From contig NW_015961959.1 of NCBI RefSeq assembly GCF_000497045.1, positions 62,001-126,000 on the forward strand: a DNA stretch of 64,000 nt, written 5' to 3'. Numbering within the stretch: the first letter of the stretch is position 1; each line of letters begins with the position of its first letter. A program made the position numbers and the translations under genes. The stretch comes from Kalmanozyma brasiliensis GHG001 (Eukaryota; Basidiomycota; Ustilaginomycetes; Ustilaginales). Below the pieces are notes generated by a model. The model searched no databases. It was not told the DNA's origin and saw nothing but the letters and a program-made list of their open reading frames with translations. Shown piece by piece: positions 38,615 through 49,336 of the stretch.

Positions 38615-39760
38615 CTACTCGGCGGTGGAAGAACCAGCCTTGGCAGCATACGACTGCTTGTCGTTCGTGACGAAAGGCTCCTTGCTCTTCTCGACAATCT
38701 CGGCTGGTGTCACATCCTTGCCGCTGAGCTGGGGTGTCCCGGTGCTCTTGCTCGCCTTCTCAGACGCCCTCTTTTGCTCAGCGAGCTTCTTCATCTTTTG
38801 AAACTTCTCCGTCGAGATGCGTGTGCCGAAGAGCACATCGAAATGAACAAAGAAAGGCTGCGAGTAGTTGTACCGCAACCCGGTCATCTGGTGGTGCACG
38901 TCGTGGTACTCGGCGCAGTTGGGGAACACGAGATGCAGAGGGTCGAGGTACCACGGGAAAGCATAGCCGCCGTGGTCGGCCACCGTCTTGAGCGTGGAGA
39001 AGGTGAAGAGGACGATACCCTGACGGACGGTCATGAAGGCGGCTGCGTGCGAGATGCATGCGCCCGCCGAGTCGAGCAAGAGCCCCTCGACGGGATGGTT
39101 GTAGAGCGCGCCGAAGGCGTAGGGCACGTAAAGGCGGTGGTGATGCGAGTGAAAGTGGCGATAGAGGAAGCGGCTTTCGTGGAAAAGTCGATGCAATGTG
39201 TACTGCCACGCGTCCATGACGAAGAAGGCAAACCAGAATTGAGCGAAGGGGATGCCCCACCAGTACAACCACCATGCTGACGAGATGGCGTCCTGGCTGC
39301 CAAAGACGAGCTTGGTGAAGGTAGGCTGAAGGGCTGGTCCGAGCAGCTTGGTTGTTGATGAGCGAAGGAAAGCAGCGATGTTGAGGATCTTTGCTGGATG
39401 ATCCGCAAAGGTCTGTTTGAGCCCCACAGAGTCATCATCGAGCAATGCAAGTCCAAGGATGGTCTGGATGACCTGCTGCACCACGACCATGACCACCACC
39501 CTTGTCACGCTGACGCGGTTGCGCTTTGTGACCTCTTCCGGCTCATGGAGACGATATCGCTCTGTGAACGGTAGCTGCATTGTGTCGAGAGCATGATAGA
39601 AAAGCGATGCCACCCAATAGATGGCGATGGGAAGCGCTAATGAGAGGTACTTGTCCGAGATGCCGGGAAGCACTGTTGGCTGCGCCTGAAAGTAGAAGGG
39701 TGTCTGATTGAGCTTGGCGAGGCCGGCCGCGGCTGTTGTGGCGTTGGCGAATGCATTCAT
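38615..39760 (-). CDS. SUR2: Sphinganine C4-hydroxylase (Sur2)
   Basis: 381 residues from ATG 39760. ER membrane di-iron hydroxylase making phytosphingosine from dihydrosphingosine. The three fatty-acid-hydroxylase histidine boxes are intact: HRLFH (190-194), HFHSHHH (202-208) and HDVHH (286-290). Membrane spans lie near 37-58, 84-106 and 160-183. FGTRIS and the conserved NHPVEGLLLD block are present. The C-terminal 60 residues are Lys/Ser/Glu-rich and hydrophilic. Length is typical. Confidence 0.95.
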   Translation of the reverse strand: MNAFANATTAAAGLAKLNQTPFYFQAQPTVLPGISDKYLSLALPIAIYWVASLFYHALDTMQLPFTERYRLHEPEEVTKRNRVSVTRVVVMVVVQQVIQTILGLALLDDDSVGLKQTFADHPAKILNIAAFLRSSTTKLLGPALQPTFTKLVFGSQDAISSAWWLYWWGIPFAQFWFAFFVMDAWQYTLHRLFHESRFLYRHFHSHHHRLYVPYAFGALYNHPVEGLLLDSAGACISHAAAFMTVRQGIVLFTFSTLKTVADHGGYAFPWYLDPLHLVFPNCAEYHDVHHQMTGLRYNYSQPFFVHFDVLFGTRISTEKFQKMKKLAEQKRASEKASKSTGTPQLSGKDVTPAEIVEKSKEPFVTNDKQSYAAKAGSSTAE

Positions 39761-40925
39761 ACTGGAGCTGGGGATGCGTTGATGGTGCCTCGACTTGTGG
39801 TCTGCGCAAGTCCTTGATCGATCGCAGGGTGCTTTTATGGCCAACAGGCTCCTGCTGGGAAACCAATCGACTGCGGGCGACAGACGGAATTAAGACAAAC
39901 TCTTGTGATCGTGAGAAAGGCGTAAGCTCGAGTGCTGGCCCAGTAGATAGTTGCGTGGCTGGATGAGAGTCGACGTCGGTCTGATGGAATGATGATAGCG
40001 GAGCGAGAGGAAGCTGTCCGATCCCTGAATCCGAAGTCAATGTTTTTCCCTTTAGGCGAGGCGAGGAGGGTCAAGGACAGGGTTCAAAACCAACGAGAAA
40101 CACAGTTTTAGGCGCTCCTCACGTAAGAAGTTTGGCGCTGCGACGGTGCGAAACGCCGCGTGCAGTCAGGCAAATTTGGCCGGCTGCGGCCAGCCGATGC
40201 AGCATCACGCATGCAACTCGTCGATTCGTGCAGGTCGCGCCTCGTCCGTCATTGCTCATGATCTGGTCACTGTCGCACACACCAAGTTCTTCAAATGCAA
40301 GTGCAATAGCGAAAGACGACCATCGTTGTATCTCGAGTGAGTCATTGTAGCCATCAATGACCGCGACAAAGCAAAGCTTAATTCACGACGATTCCTACCG
40401 GCACCACTAAGCGTGCTGCAGAGTGTCATAGCCGGTGGCAAAGTCCGTGTCGCGCGGATTTGTACTGTTAGACCACAAAAAAATATTCAGCTAGGCGTTT
40501 TCCTCCTTTCGTGCGGGTCACTTAGAGGCCAAAAGCTTCGGACAGGAACGGTTCCGTGATCAGCAGCAGAGCGCTTTGCCATTTCAAATTTCGACCTGTG
40601 TTGCGGCCACGGAATACAAGACCGATGCTGCTCAATTCAGTTCGCAGGTGCTTTGAAATCACGCTCTGTTCTGTGGAAGAAGAAATTGGGGCCAGCACAA
40701 CACAGTCCCATTTCTGAGAGAGGTCAGCAGCTCGTATCGGTCGAGTTGAGGGAGAGCAAGCCAGCCAAGGTTCAAGCAATCTTCCAATCTCGTTCGCTCA
40801 CGGACGGCCAGGCAACAGTAGCAAAGCTCTTTCGTCGCGATCCACCTTTTCAATCTTCTTCTACCTTTCTCGTCACCTACACCTTCACCTTTTTCAGCAC
40901 GCCTCTTTGGTCGCCTGCATTCGAC
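39761..40925. promoter_or_regulatory. Divergent region between SUR2 and QCR2
   Basis: 1165 bp. Open in frame with QCR2 from 40653 but without AUG. Contains a small TGGCCG/CGGCCA hairpin (40177-40192) and a pyrimidine-rich stretch just before the QCR2 start. No gene seen. Confidence 0.45.
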
Positions 40926-42263
40926 ATGTCGCTCGCTCGTTCCGCCGCGCCCGTGCGAAGCGCACTTCGAACCGCCGCTGCCGCTCAGCGACGCACCTTC
41001 ACCACCGCCAACGCATCCGGCGTCTCGACCGCTGCTGCCGACGACGGAGCGCTCACCTCGACCGTCACCGTTGCCATCAAGGCTGGTTCCCGCTACGAGT
41101 CTGCCCCCGGTGTCGCCCACGTGCTCAAGAACTACCTTTTCAAGTCCAACCAGAAGCGCTCTGCTCTCCGCCTCGTCCGTGAAGCCGAGTTCTACGGTGG
41201 TGTCCTCTCCACTGCTCTCACCAAGGAGCACCTCTTGCTCACTGCCGAGTTCCTGCGTGGTGATGAGGACTTCTTTGTCGAGGTTCTCGGTGATGTTCTG
41301 ACCAAGTCCAAGTTTGCTGCTCACGAGTTCAACGAGGAGGTGCTTCCGCAGGTGCAGTCGGAGTACGCCCAGGCGCTCGCCAACCCCGCCGTTCTTGGGT
41401 ACGACAACCTTCTGCAGACTGCCTACCGCCAACGCGCCCTCGGTCACTCGCTCTTCGCCTCGCCCTCCAGCCCCGTCTCGCACCGTCAGGTCGTCGACTT
41501 TGCCCACGCCGCTTTCGCCAAGAACAACATCGCCGTTCTCGGTACCGGTATTGACAGTGGAAAGCTCTCGCAGCTCGTCTCGTCGCACTTTGGCGAGCTT
41601 TCCGCCTCGGCTTCCGTCTCGAGCCCCGCCTCCAAGTACTTTGGTGGTGAACAGCGGGTTGCCTTCTCTGCGCCCCACGGTGCTGAGAACACGCGTGCTG
41701 CCCACGGTCACTTCTTCATCGCCTTCGAGGGTGCGGGTCACAAGGACGCTTCTGCTTCCGCCAACCTTGCCGTGCTCCGCTCGCTGCTCGGAGGTGAATC
41801 GTCCGTCAAGTGGAGCAACGGTGTTTCGCCTCTTTCGCAGATCGCCGAGTCCGTTGCTGGTGCTCAGGCCAATGCGTTCAACCTGACCTTCTCCGACTCG
41901 GGTGTGTTCGGTGCACACGTCTCGGCGCCAAACGCCTCGGTGCAGCAGGCGGCTGCCAAAGTGGCCCAAGCCCTCAAAAACGTCGCGGGCGGTCTCAAGG
42001 AGGAGACCATCCAGGCAGCCGTTGCCAAGGCCAAGTTTGAACGCGCCACCGTGCTGGAGAACCGTACCGCATCCCACGAGTTGGTCAGCGCCCAGCTCCT
42101 CGAGGCCGGCAAAGTCGCCACGCTCGAAGAGAGCTTCGCCGCGCTTGAGGGCGTCAAGGCCAACTCGTTGGCCAAGATCGCTGAGAAGCTCCTCAAGAGC
42201 AAGCCCACCACCGTCGCCGTCGGTGACGTTCACGTTCTGCCTTACGCCGACGAGGTTCTTTAA
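40926..42263 (+). CDS. QCR2: Cytochrome bc1 complex core subunit 2 (Qcr2)
   Basis: 445 residues from ATG 40926. The N-terminus MSLARSAAPVRSALRTAAAA is a mitochondrial presequence (Arg-rich, acid-free). The rest is an M16-peptidase-like core protein: VTVAIKAGSRYES, GVAHVLKNYLFKS, REAEFYGG, and no HxxEH zinc motif, which identifies the non-catalytic core subunit rather than processing peptidase. It forms the matrix-side dimer of complex III. Codon use is strongly C-ending, as expected of a highly expressed gene; this produces a spurious 524-codon antisense frame. Confidence 0.93.
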   Translation: MSLARSAAPVRSALRTAAAAQRRTFTTANASGVSTAAADDGALTSTVTVAIKAGSRYESAPGVAHVLKNYLFKSNQKRSALRLVREAEFYGGVLSTALTKEHLLLTAEFLRGDEDFFVEVLGDVLTKSKFAAHEFNEEVLPQVQSEYAQALANPAVLGYDNLLQTAYRQRALGHSLFASPSSPVSHRQVVDFAHAAFAKNNIAVLGTGIDSGKLSQLVSSHFGELSASASVSSPASKYFGGEQRVAFSAPHGAENTRAAHGHFFIAFEGAGHKDASASANLAVLRSLLGGESSVKWSNGVSPLSQIAESVAGAQANAFNLTFSDSGVFGAHVSAPNASVQQAAAKVAQALKNVAGGLKEETIQAAVAKAKFERATVLENRTASHELVSAQLLEAGKVATLEESFAALEGVKANSLAKIAEKLLKSKPTTVAVGDVHVLPYADEVL

Positions 42264-42472
42264 AGTAGTCGAGGCTCATCCGATCCCAATACACAGTTTT
42301 TCTTGATTCATACACAGCCCAGTTTGCATCTGCGCACGGTCAGAGATCGCATCACGCACGCACACACCATGAGAGACATGAAATGCGACGACAGAGTCGT
42401 TCGCGAGGTATCATTGAGCATTGCGTCTTCGTACCGACATGAGAAGGCCTTGTTGCGTCCGACTCACGACCG

Positions 42473-44671
42473 TCAATCGGCCAGCTTGTCGGCGAAGACA
42501 GGCCAGTCGGAGCCGTGCACCCTGACCCTATGCACGCAGATGGGCGGGTTCTTGGCCGATCCATCGATGAACTGCCACCTGACCGCGTGCACTCCGAACG
42601 GGTACACCTGCGCCTCTTCCGTCAAATTGAACGTCTGCAGTGTCGATCCGTCGGCTTTGAACTCGAAGTGTGCGAGGAGCAGCGGTGCGTCGTCCTTGTA
42701 CTCCTGCGGGATGGCTCTGAAGTGGGTTTCCGGCAGGACGCTGCGCAGGTACTCCTCCTGGCTCCCCGCTTTGGATCGGCGGTACTGCTGATAGAACTGT
42801 CGATCGCCCTCATCCACCATTCCCCAGACGAGGATCCTTCGGGGTGCGGTACGCGCCATCCCCGGCAACGCATGCTCCACCACCACCTCCTCAATCACCT
42901 TTGGCTCGGCCAGATTCACCTGCAACAAACTCCCCCACCCCGTCATCCAGCAGTTTCCCCCGTCCAATCCTGCACCCGGAGTGATCGCCTTGACCGGCTC
43001 ACCGATCGGCACCCGTCTCCCCTCGGCCAAAAACCGCCCCACGTTCCAAACGCTGTTCAACCTCCACCCCCTATGCTCCGTACCCACCTCGCTTACCCAG
43101 GCACCACTCGTCGTCGCCATCCAATCCACCTTCCCCGTTCGATCCCTCGCAAACCTCTCGAGCTTACTATCGATCATCTCGCCCAAAAATGTCGAATCAA
43201 ACGCTTGACCCAACCGCGTGTTCACCTCGTCATTCGCGTAGCGGGTGATCTTGGACACCTCGCGCTCGAGTCGCGCAAGGAATTTCCCCTCCGTATCGTC
43301 TGCCCGCGACGCCAGTTGGGTGTGCACTTTTTTGTCAAGATCGCGCAGCATGAGCTCCACCGAGGAGGAGACGGATTCTTGGATGGACTTGAGCTCTTCC
43401 TGTGCGAGCCGGGCGATGGAGCGTTTGGTGGAGGCGGTGAGACGCGAAAGCTCGGACGTGTGCCGCGCCTCGGCTTCCGATCGGATGGACGAGGCAACCG
43501 ACGAGAGCGAGGTGGAGATGTGAGAGTCGATCGAGGCGGAGAGCGAGTCGAGTCGCGAGGTGAGGCGAGCGAGGTCCGAGCGAAGACGTGCGTTTTCTGC
43601 GCCGAGAGAGGGATGACCGGGGAGGTCGTCGGATGAAAGGTAGGGGCGGGACACGCCATGATTGAGCAGCTGACTGACGAGGTAGACTGCAAGGAGGCCG
43701 AGCCCCCACTTGAGCAGGCTGGAGAGGCCCGTCAAGCCGCGGACGCCGTTCCAGACCCCGACGGCGAGGTTGTAGAAGATCGATGCGAGTGCGGAGAAGA
43801 GTCGGGTGAGGGCGGACGGTCCCTCTGGATGCTGGGCCTGCTTGGTGGAGAGGATATGATTCCCGAGCGCAACCTCCTGGATGTCGTCCTGGTCGTCGAC
43901 CGGTTCCGAGTCCGAGACGCCATCGAAGCGGGTTTCCTTGCCGCTGGCCGCCTCTGCGTCCTCATCCTCGTTGGTCTCGCGGCTGTCATCATCGTCGAGC
44001 TCGCCGGGCATGCCGTTGACGCTCTTCCTGCGACCCTTCCTCTTGACGCCCGTCATCCAGGTTTGGTTGTCGATCTTGCCCTGCAATCTCGCTGAGATGG
44101 AGTTGGAGTTGCGGCCCTTCCTCCTCGCTCGTGATGGCGATCCAACATCATCATCATCGTCCTCCTCTTCATCGCCGTTCGGTCTGTACGGCAGATTGTC
44201 CGCCGAGGTTCGACCCTTGCGCTGACCGGACACCCTCCTCGTCACAGTGGCCCTCGAAACAGGTCTCTGCTGTTGCTCGGCGTCGATGCGCGCTGCCTCC
44301 CGCTCCTCCTGCTGATAATTATCCGTCAGATCGCCCTCGCTGGAGAATATGGACATGGAAACGCTGTGCGAGCCATTAGCCTCGCGGCTGTCGTTGAAGC
44401 TGCGCTGGTCGCCACGAAGAAGAGCGGACCGGTATGATGGCTCGGACTCTTCGCGGAGGTAGTAGCTGGCCGGAGCGTCTTCCTGCTTGATGCTGATGAT
44501 GTTGGAGCTGCTTGCGAGGGAGGGGACAGCGAGCGTTCGGCGGCCTCGTCTCGGTGTCATTTGCTCGTTGAGTTCGGGCGAGAGAGGTCGGCTGCCGGGC
44601 GTTTCGGATCGACCGCTGATGCGTGGGGAGCGACGCGGCGTGCCACCGCGCGGCCCGTTGCGAGTCGACAT
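42473..44671 (-). CDS. SAD1: SUN-domain nuclear envelope protein (Sad1/UNC-84)
   Basis: 732 residues from ATG 44671. Order: nucleoplasmic basic/acidic N-terminus (1-310) with NLS-like KRKGRRK; one transmembrane helix at about 316-336 (LSSLLKWGLGLLAVYLVSQL); coiled coil (about 355-480) in the perinuclear space; SUN domain at about 515-722 containing GNCWMTGW, VIEEVVVEHA, RRILVWGMV and YPFGVHAVRWQF. SUN proteins pair with KASH proteins to form the LINC bridge, anchoring spindle pole bodies and telomeres. Length and topology match fungal Sad1. Confidence 0.9.
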   Translation of the reverse strand: MSTRNGPRGGTPRRSPRISGRSETPGSRPLSPELNEQMTPRRGRRTLAVPSLASSSNIISIKQEDAPASYYLREESEPSYRSALLRGDQRSFNDSREANGSHSVSMSIFSSEGDLTDNYQQEEREAARIDAEQQQRPVSRATVTRRVSGQRKGRTSADNLPYRPNGDEEEDDDDDVGSPSRARRKGRNSNSISARLQGKIDNQTWMTGVKRKGRRKSVNGMPGELDDDDSRETNEDEDAEAASGKETRFDGVSDSEPVDDQDDIQEVALGNHILSTKQAQHPEGPSALTRLFSALASIFYNLAVGVWNGVRGLTGLSSLLKWGLGLLAVYLVSQLLNHGVSRPYLSSDDLPGHPSLGAENARLRSDLARLTSRLDSLSASIDSHISTSLSSVASSIRSEAEARHTSELSRLTASTKRSIARLAQEELKSIQESVSSSVELMLRDLDKKVHTQLASRADDTEGKFLARLEREVSKITRYANDEVNTRLGQAFDSTFLGEMIDSKLERFARDRTGKVDWMATTSGAWVSEVGTEHRGWRLNSVWNVGRFLAEGRRVPIGEPVKAITPGAGLDGGNCWMTGWGSLLQVNLAEPKVIEEVVVEHALPGMARTAPRRILVWGMVDEGDRQFYQQYRRSKAGSQEEYLRSVLPETHFRAIPQEYKDDAPLLLAHFEFKADGSTLQTFNLTEEAQVYPFGVHAVRWQFIDGSAKNPPICVHRVRVHGSDWPVFADKLAD

Positions 44672-45300
44672 GGCGGAGGACGTGGCTTGCGATCACTCCA
44701 ATACAACGTGCGATTTGCCTTGATGATGCTGGCTTGAAGACGACGATGCGGAAGTCGTGATGGGTGCGGATGCCTTTTGGTTGTGCGGGGTGGTCTGGAA
44801 TGTGGGCGCCTCTGGGTATATGTATTACTTTTGGGATAGAGGGACCAGCAGTCGCGTTGATGGATCTGATGGTTTTGTTATGCTCTGAAGCTGTTCGCGG
44901 TGGGTTGCAGAGACGGTGGAAGGGGCGGGAGGGACAGAGTGGGAGGATGACAGCGAGGCTCGAGCGTGTCGTGGGTGCATGCATGCGTGTCAGTTGTTCA
45001 AGAAAGGGTCTTCGGTTGTCTTCCAACTTTTTGGTTCCGCTGCGCGGTCAAACAAAGGAAGCTTCAATCGAAGCTTCAAAGGGGTACGGGCGCATTTTGC
45101 AAAGATGTTAGCAGATTATCATTCACATTATTCCAAAAATTGCTCCACTTGCCGCTATGGTTTTTTTCTTTTGTTTCTTCTCGAAAGGCGACTTTTTTGG
45201 GCTCCGTGTTCCGTGGTCTGGCCGGCTGCGTAGTTGCGAACAAGCCTCCATCTTTTCATGGTCGCTGACCATCATCTCCATCAGAGACAATAGCAGCAAG
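44672..45300. promoter_or_regulatory. Divergent promoter of SUN gene and GPN1
   Basis: 629 bp, no gene. Contains two GAAGCTTC palindromes at 45058-45065 and 45070-45077 (heat-shock-element-like). Confidence 0.5.
45058..45077. promoter_or_regulatory. Paired GAAGCTTC, heat-shock-element-like
   Basis: GAAGCTTC-AATC-GAAGCTTC: alternating GAA/TTC units as in Hsf1 sites, though the central gap is 4 bases rather than the usual 2. About 225 bp upstream of GPN1. Confidence 0.25.
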
Positions 45301-46925
45301 ATGGCATCGACATCAGCATCAGCGTCCAGCAGTGTCCCCGCGCCAACGAGCGCATCGACGCATCTCGGACTGCTTCCCGAGATCCCCAGAGCGAGCTCCA
45401 TCATCGTGATTGGAATGGCTGGCTCGGGCAAGTCCACCTTCACAGCCAGCCTTCACGATCATCTTCACGAAAAGGCGAAAGAGCAGCAGGAGGAACAGGA
45501 GCAGCAGCAGAGCGGGCCATCAAGCTCGCCGCAGACAACTGCGCCTTACATGGTCAACCTCGACCCTGCTGTCGGAACGCTCGGCTACGAACCCAACGTC
45601 GACATCCGCGATACCGTCGATTACTCCCGCGTCATGGAGCAGTACAACCTCGGGCCGAACGGTGGCATCTTGACTGCACTCAATCTCTTCACCACCAAAT
45701 TCGACCAGGTGCTCAACATCCTCGAGAAGCGCGCCAAGGAAGTCGACCATATCGTGCTGGATACGCCCGGACAGATCGAGATCTTCACCTGGTCGGCATC
45801 CGGATCCATCGTAACGGACGCGCTGGCGAGCTCCATGCCCACCGCCATCGCTTATATCATCGATACCCCGAGGACGACCGCGCCAGCTACTTTCATGAGC
45901 AACATGCTCTACGCATGCAGCATCCTCTACAAGACCAAGCTGCCCTTCATCCTCGTCTTCAACAAGACCGATGCGCAGTCGCATCATTTTGCGCTAGAGT
46001 GGATGCAAGACTTCGAAAAGTTCCAGGAAGCCTTGGCAGCAGGCAATGCAACTGATCCGTCGTCGACTGTAACGCAGCAGGGCCTCAACCCACGAGCCCG
46101 CAACCACGACTCGGAGGGAGGCCAGGGCTACATGAACAGCCTCATGAACAGCATGAGCCTGGTGTTGGACGAATTCTACAAGAATCTGAGGGTGAGTTCG
46201 CCAAGCTACCGCTTCCGTGCTCCAAAAGAGATAGAGATACTGACCTCCTTTTCCATTCGCTGTTATTGATTTGCATCAGGCCGTCGGTGTGTCCTCCGTC
46301 ACGGGCGAAGGCATGGATGACTTCCTCGCAGCGGTGCAGGAAGCGCGTCAAGAGTACCTCGACGACTACCGTCCGGAGCTCGAGCGACTCGCCAAGCAAC
46401 GAGATGCGAAACGCGAGACGAGCAAGAAGGAGCAGCTGGCCCGTCTGATGAAGGACATGAAGGTCGGGTCCAAAAAGACGTCGACACAGGACAACAAAGC
46501 GGCGAAAAGAGCGAACAGATCGACCGAAGACGTCTCCAGACCGATGGACGAGGAGTACGAAGGTGACGGTCAGATCATTGAACCCGTAAGTACTGACGCC
46601 ACGCCGAAGCTCTGTCGGAGAAGAAAGGTCGTGACAGGTTTTCTCGCTGAGTTTCGGCTCCACCGTAGCGGCAGCGCACCTTGTTGAGTGATGGTCTTTA
46701 CTCCGCCCGTAGTGGTCGCGTGCTTCTCCGCTAACCCACGCAGGCCCTGCCTCGGAACAAAACCCCGCGCTGAGCCCCTTGGCTGACTTTCCTTGACCTT
46801 CTTCTGCCCGCCGATGATCATTTGCTTTGCCTGTGCAGGACTCGGACGAGGAGAAGCCACATTACGAATACCCTGGCCCAGAGTACGATCGAGGAGATGG
46901 TACCGTCTGGCCTCGTCCCGGATAG
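45301..46925 (+). CDS. NPA3: GPN-loop GTPase 1 (Npa3), RNA polymerase II import/assembly
   Basis: Three exons, 45301-46191, 46280-46585 and 46839-46925, encode 427 residues. The P-loop GMAGSGKST, the diagnostic LGPNGGI GPN loop, DTPGQIE switch and NKTD guanine motif are all intact. Npa3/GPN1 dimerises with other GPN proteins and is needed for RNA polymerase II biogenesis and nuclear import. The N-terminal tail (1-30) and an inserted Glu/Gln/Ser stretch after the P-loop are low complexity. Intron 1 (88 nt) has donor GTGAGT, branch ACTGAC and acceptor CAG; intron 2 is 253 nt (GTAAGT ... CAG), with an internal alternative acceptor at 46743. The C-terminus is acidic, ending WPRPG. Confidence 0.9.
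46586..46838 (+). other. Long second intron of GPN1 (253 nt)
   Basis: Donor GTAAGT at 46586, branch GCTGAC near 46783, acceptor GCAG ending 46838. A second branch/acceptor pair (GCTAAC ... CGCAG ending 46743) would give a stop after nine codons. Confidence 0.65.
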
Positions 46926-47109
46926 CTCGCAAATCTTCTGCGGCCCAATTCATTCTGTGTCAATCGATTGTGTCAATCGAGAGTGAGCCAATGTGCTCGT
47001 CCGCATATGCCGTAGCGTGCGTGAATATCGTGTCTGCGTCTGGTTCATGCCAAGCTCGCATGAGCTTTTCAAAGAGCTGCGCATTCGCGGACCGATTGAT
47101 CCTCCCAGA

Positions 47110-47157
47110 CGCAGCGTTGGAAGCCGACTTGCGGGGAAAGCGCCTTCCAACGCTGCG
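47110..47157. repeat. 14-bp perfect inverted repeat with 20-nt loop
   Basis: Arms CGCAGCGTTGGAAG (47110-47123) and its exact complement (47144-47157). It could form a strong RNA hairpin or bind a dimeric factor. Confidence 0.9.
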
Positions 47158-48754
47158 GAGACGTTGCTAAAGTATCGTCCTGCTGGCCATGGTGAGGTTA
47201 AAGGTTGTCTAGCATGGGCACATGAGCGGGACGACTACCACCTTTTCGGCCCTCTCATTGTGCTGCAACCAGACTCGACGCCTCCTTGCAGGGAAAAGGG
47301 CAGCCTTGCAGCGGAATGACTATCGGGTGCTGTCTCGGTGAAGCAAGCTTGGCTCGTCGACAACCTGTTCGCTCGAGTCCATGGTCTGCCTGAGCTGCTT
47401 CAATCGATGCATCGCACTGCCTCGACTAGGCGCTCTCTGCTTGTCAGGATCAAGCATCGGTTGGTATGTCCTTTCGTGTACCTGAAGTGAGCCGAAGTTC
47501 CGCGGATTGTGGTCTGCTACGTACGCGTGAGTGCCTCAGGGACAGTCTCGAAGATCCCTTCGAATCAATAGAAAAGCTAATTATTCAAGCGGAGCTGGTT
47601 ACGTGCGAAGCAAGAAAGCCGACCGCTGGCTGCTGACCAGTACCTGCTGACGCGAGTGTCGCCTGACCCGCCGCCATGACTTCCACGCTGGTGATGCCTC
47701 GATCAAACAAACAGTCGATCGAGGCGGTTCTGCGGTGCTTGCCAAAGTGGCGTTCTTGAACAGCGCGGCGGAAAGTGGCAGAGGACGTGTGCAAATCAAC
47801 CCATGATTTGAAATGTGGTTCGAGTGTGCCTTTCTGCAGCCGGCGAACGCATAAGAAACGCGGGACCTTTCTTTCTTTTTGAGCGCCAGCCGAGATAGTC
47901 CCTGGCCACACTGACGTCGTGCCTCGGCGATACGTGGATAAAGCGAAGCTAACTTTGAGCTTTCAGATCCCGCCCTGGAACGTCTGGAAGCGAGCAGCTC
48001 GGCTAGAAGAGCTGCCACGCACAAGACGGTAATCTTTGTGCAAATGAAAGAGAAGCTGATCGTCCACAGGCAGCCGAGGTTGCAGTCGAGTCCGTATGTT
48101 TTCCAACTTTGCTTCAGCCGTCATCGTCATGGTGCTGACACGGAAATCAGAAGAAGCCGATAGGATGATGGGAGTGCCATGCTGTCGTCAGCGCGCCGGT
48201 GAACGACGGAGCTGCAATGATGCCGGGACGGCCCGCGTCGCCAACCGCTGCGTTGGCTCGATGCAGGCACGGCAACAAGAAGCGTGAACGTTGATAAGGA
48301 GTGTCAACAGGGAGTGAGCTGCAGCCCTAGCCTACGTGTGCGAAGCTGGCAGCCGTTTCCAAAGTGTGTCCTTTTACAGCAATGGTGGGAAGACAAGGTC
48401 GAATCGTCTTTAGCTGAGCCAAGTTCAGTCGTCCATCTGGCGTTTGAATGTGACTTGTGTGATGTCAGAGAGTGGATTGCGGTGGACTCGGACTGTCCCC
48501 GTTCCTCGTTCGGTGCATCGGAAGGGCCAATTTGCCGTGGCTCAGCTCGACGACACCGGTCGGCATCGGAGCGATAGACTCGGTTGCTCCCATCGGAGTC
48601 GGATATGAGCTGCTGAGTGTGACACAATGAGCAAGGCGTTGCTTCGTATGGAAGACCACCGAGTCATTCTTATAATACAGGCATCTTCGGGGTTGAAGAG
48701 ACCGCTTCTCTGTGTCTTTGACGGCGGCGGCAGCGGTAAGTGAAAGGGTCTTTC

Positions 48755-48765
48755 CCCCCCCCCCT
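48755..48765. repeat. C11 homopolymer
   Basis: Eleven cytosines followed by a short T run; likely length-variable. Confidence 0.9.
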
Positions 48766-48993
48766 TTTTAGTATTTGAAATTAAACTTGCAGACCCTGAA
48801 GATGACCCTGACCCGTGCAGCACTACGGCTCTCCTGTCTCGCGGCGCGGGAAATCTAAATGAAAAAAAGAATGCCGCCTCGTGGTGGGAGGCGGTCACAC
48901 TTTCCCACAGCGGGCAGGATCCGCTGGAGAGCAAGGCTGTGGGCGCGCCATGTGTGTTGAAGGGTCGCGTTGGCTGGACTGCTTCTGAGCCAC

Positions 48994-49001
48994 TATATAA
49001 T
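48994..49001 (+). promoter_or_regulatory. TATA box (TATATAAT), probable promoter of the zinc-cluster gene
   Basis: Same octamer as at 29045. If used rightward, transcription would start near 49025 and leave a ~1.1-kb 5' leader before ATG 50117. Confidence 0.45.
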
Positions 49002-49211
49002 AAGTCACTCGCCCCTCTTCCGACGGCTCTGCCGATCCAATTCGTTCACTGATGAGAGGCCAACAAGGCGCTTCCGAGAAAAGCTGGCTTCTGCTGTGGA
49101 AATCGCATCTGGTCCCGTCCCTTGCCGTCTCTTCCTTGAGAGCATCTCTCCGAACTTCGAGAAGCAGCGGCGAAATACAAACAACCAAGCTTCCTTGGAT
49201 CGGCCAAGTCG

Positions 49212-49336
49212 GTGAGTCAGGCTTCCTCCGCTTGGTCGCGCTACCCGTGATTCAGCTCGGTCGCTTTCATTCGTATTCTCAGCCAAGTCTCTCCTCCTGA
49301 CTTATCACTTTGTCACTACTGCATCACTCGTCCCAG
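49212..49336 (+). other. Candidate intron in the 5' leader of the zinc-cluster gene
   Basis: Donor GTGAGT at 49212, branch CCTGAC near 49297, acceptor CCCAG ending 49336; 125 nt. It would interrupt an upstream ORF that starts at ATG 49052. Confidence 0.4.

Noticed and set aside
40659..42233. 524-codon open frame opposite QCR2
   Set aside because: Mirror of strong C-ending codon bias in QCR2; no family resemblance.
48737..48792. GTAAGT ... TTGCAG as a coding intron
   Set aside because: No coding sequence flanks it on either side; at best a leader intron of about 56 nt.
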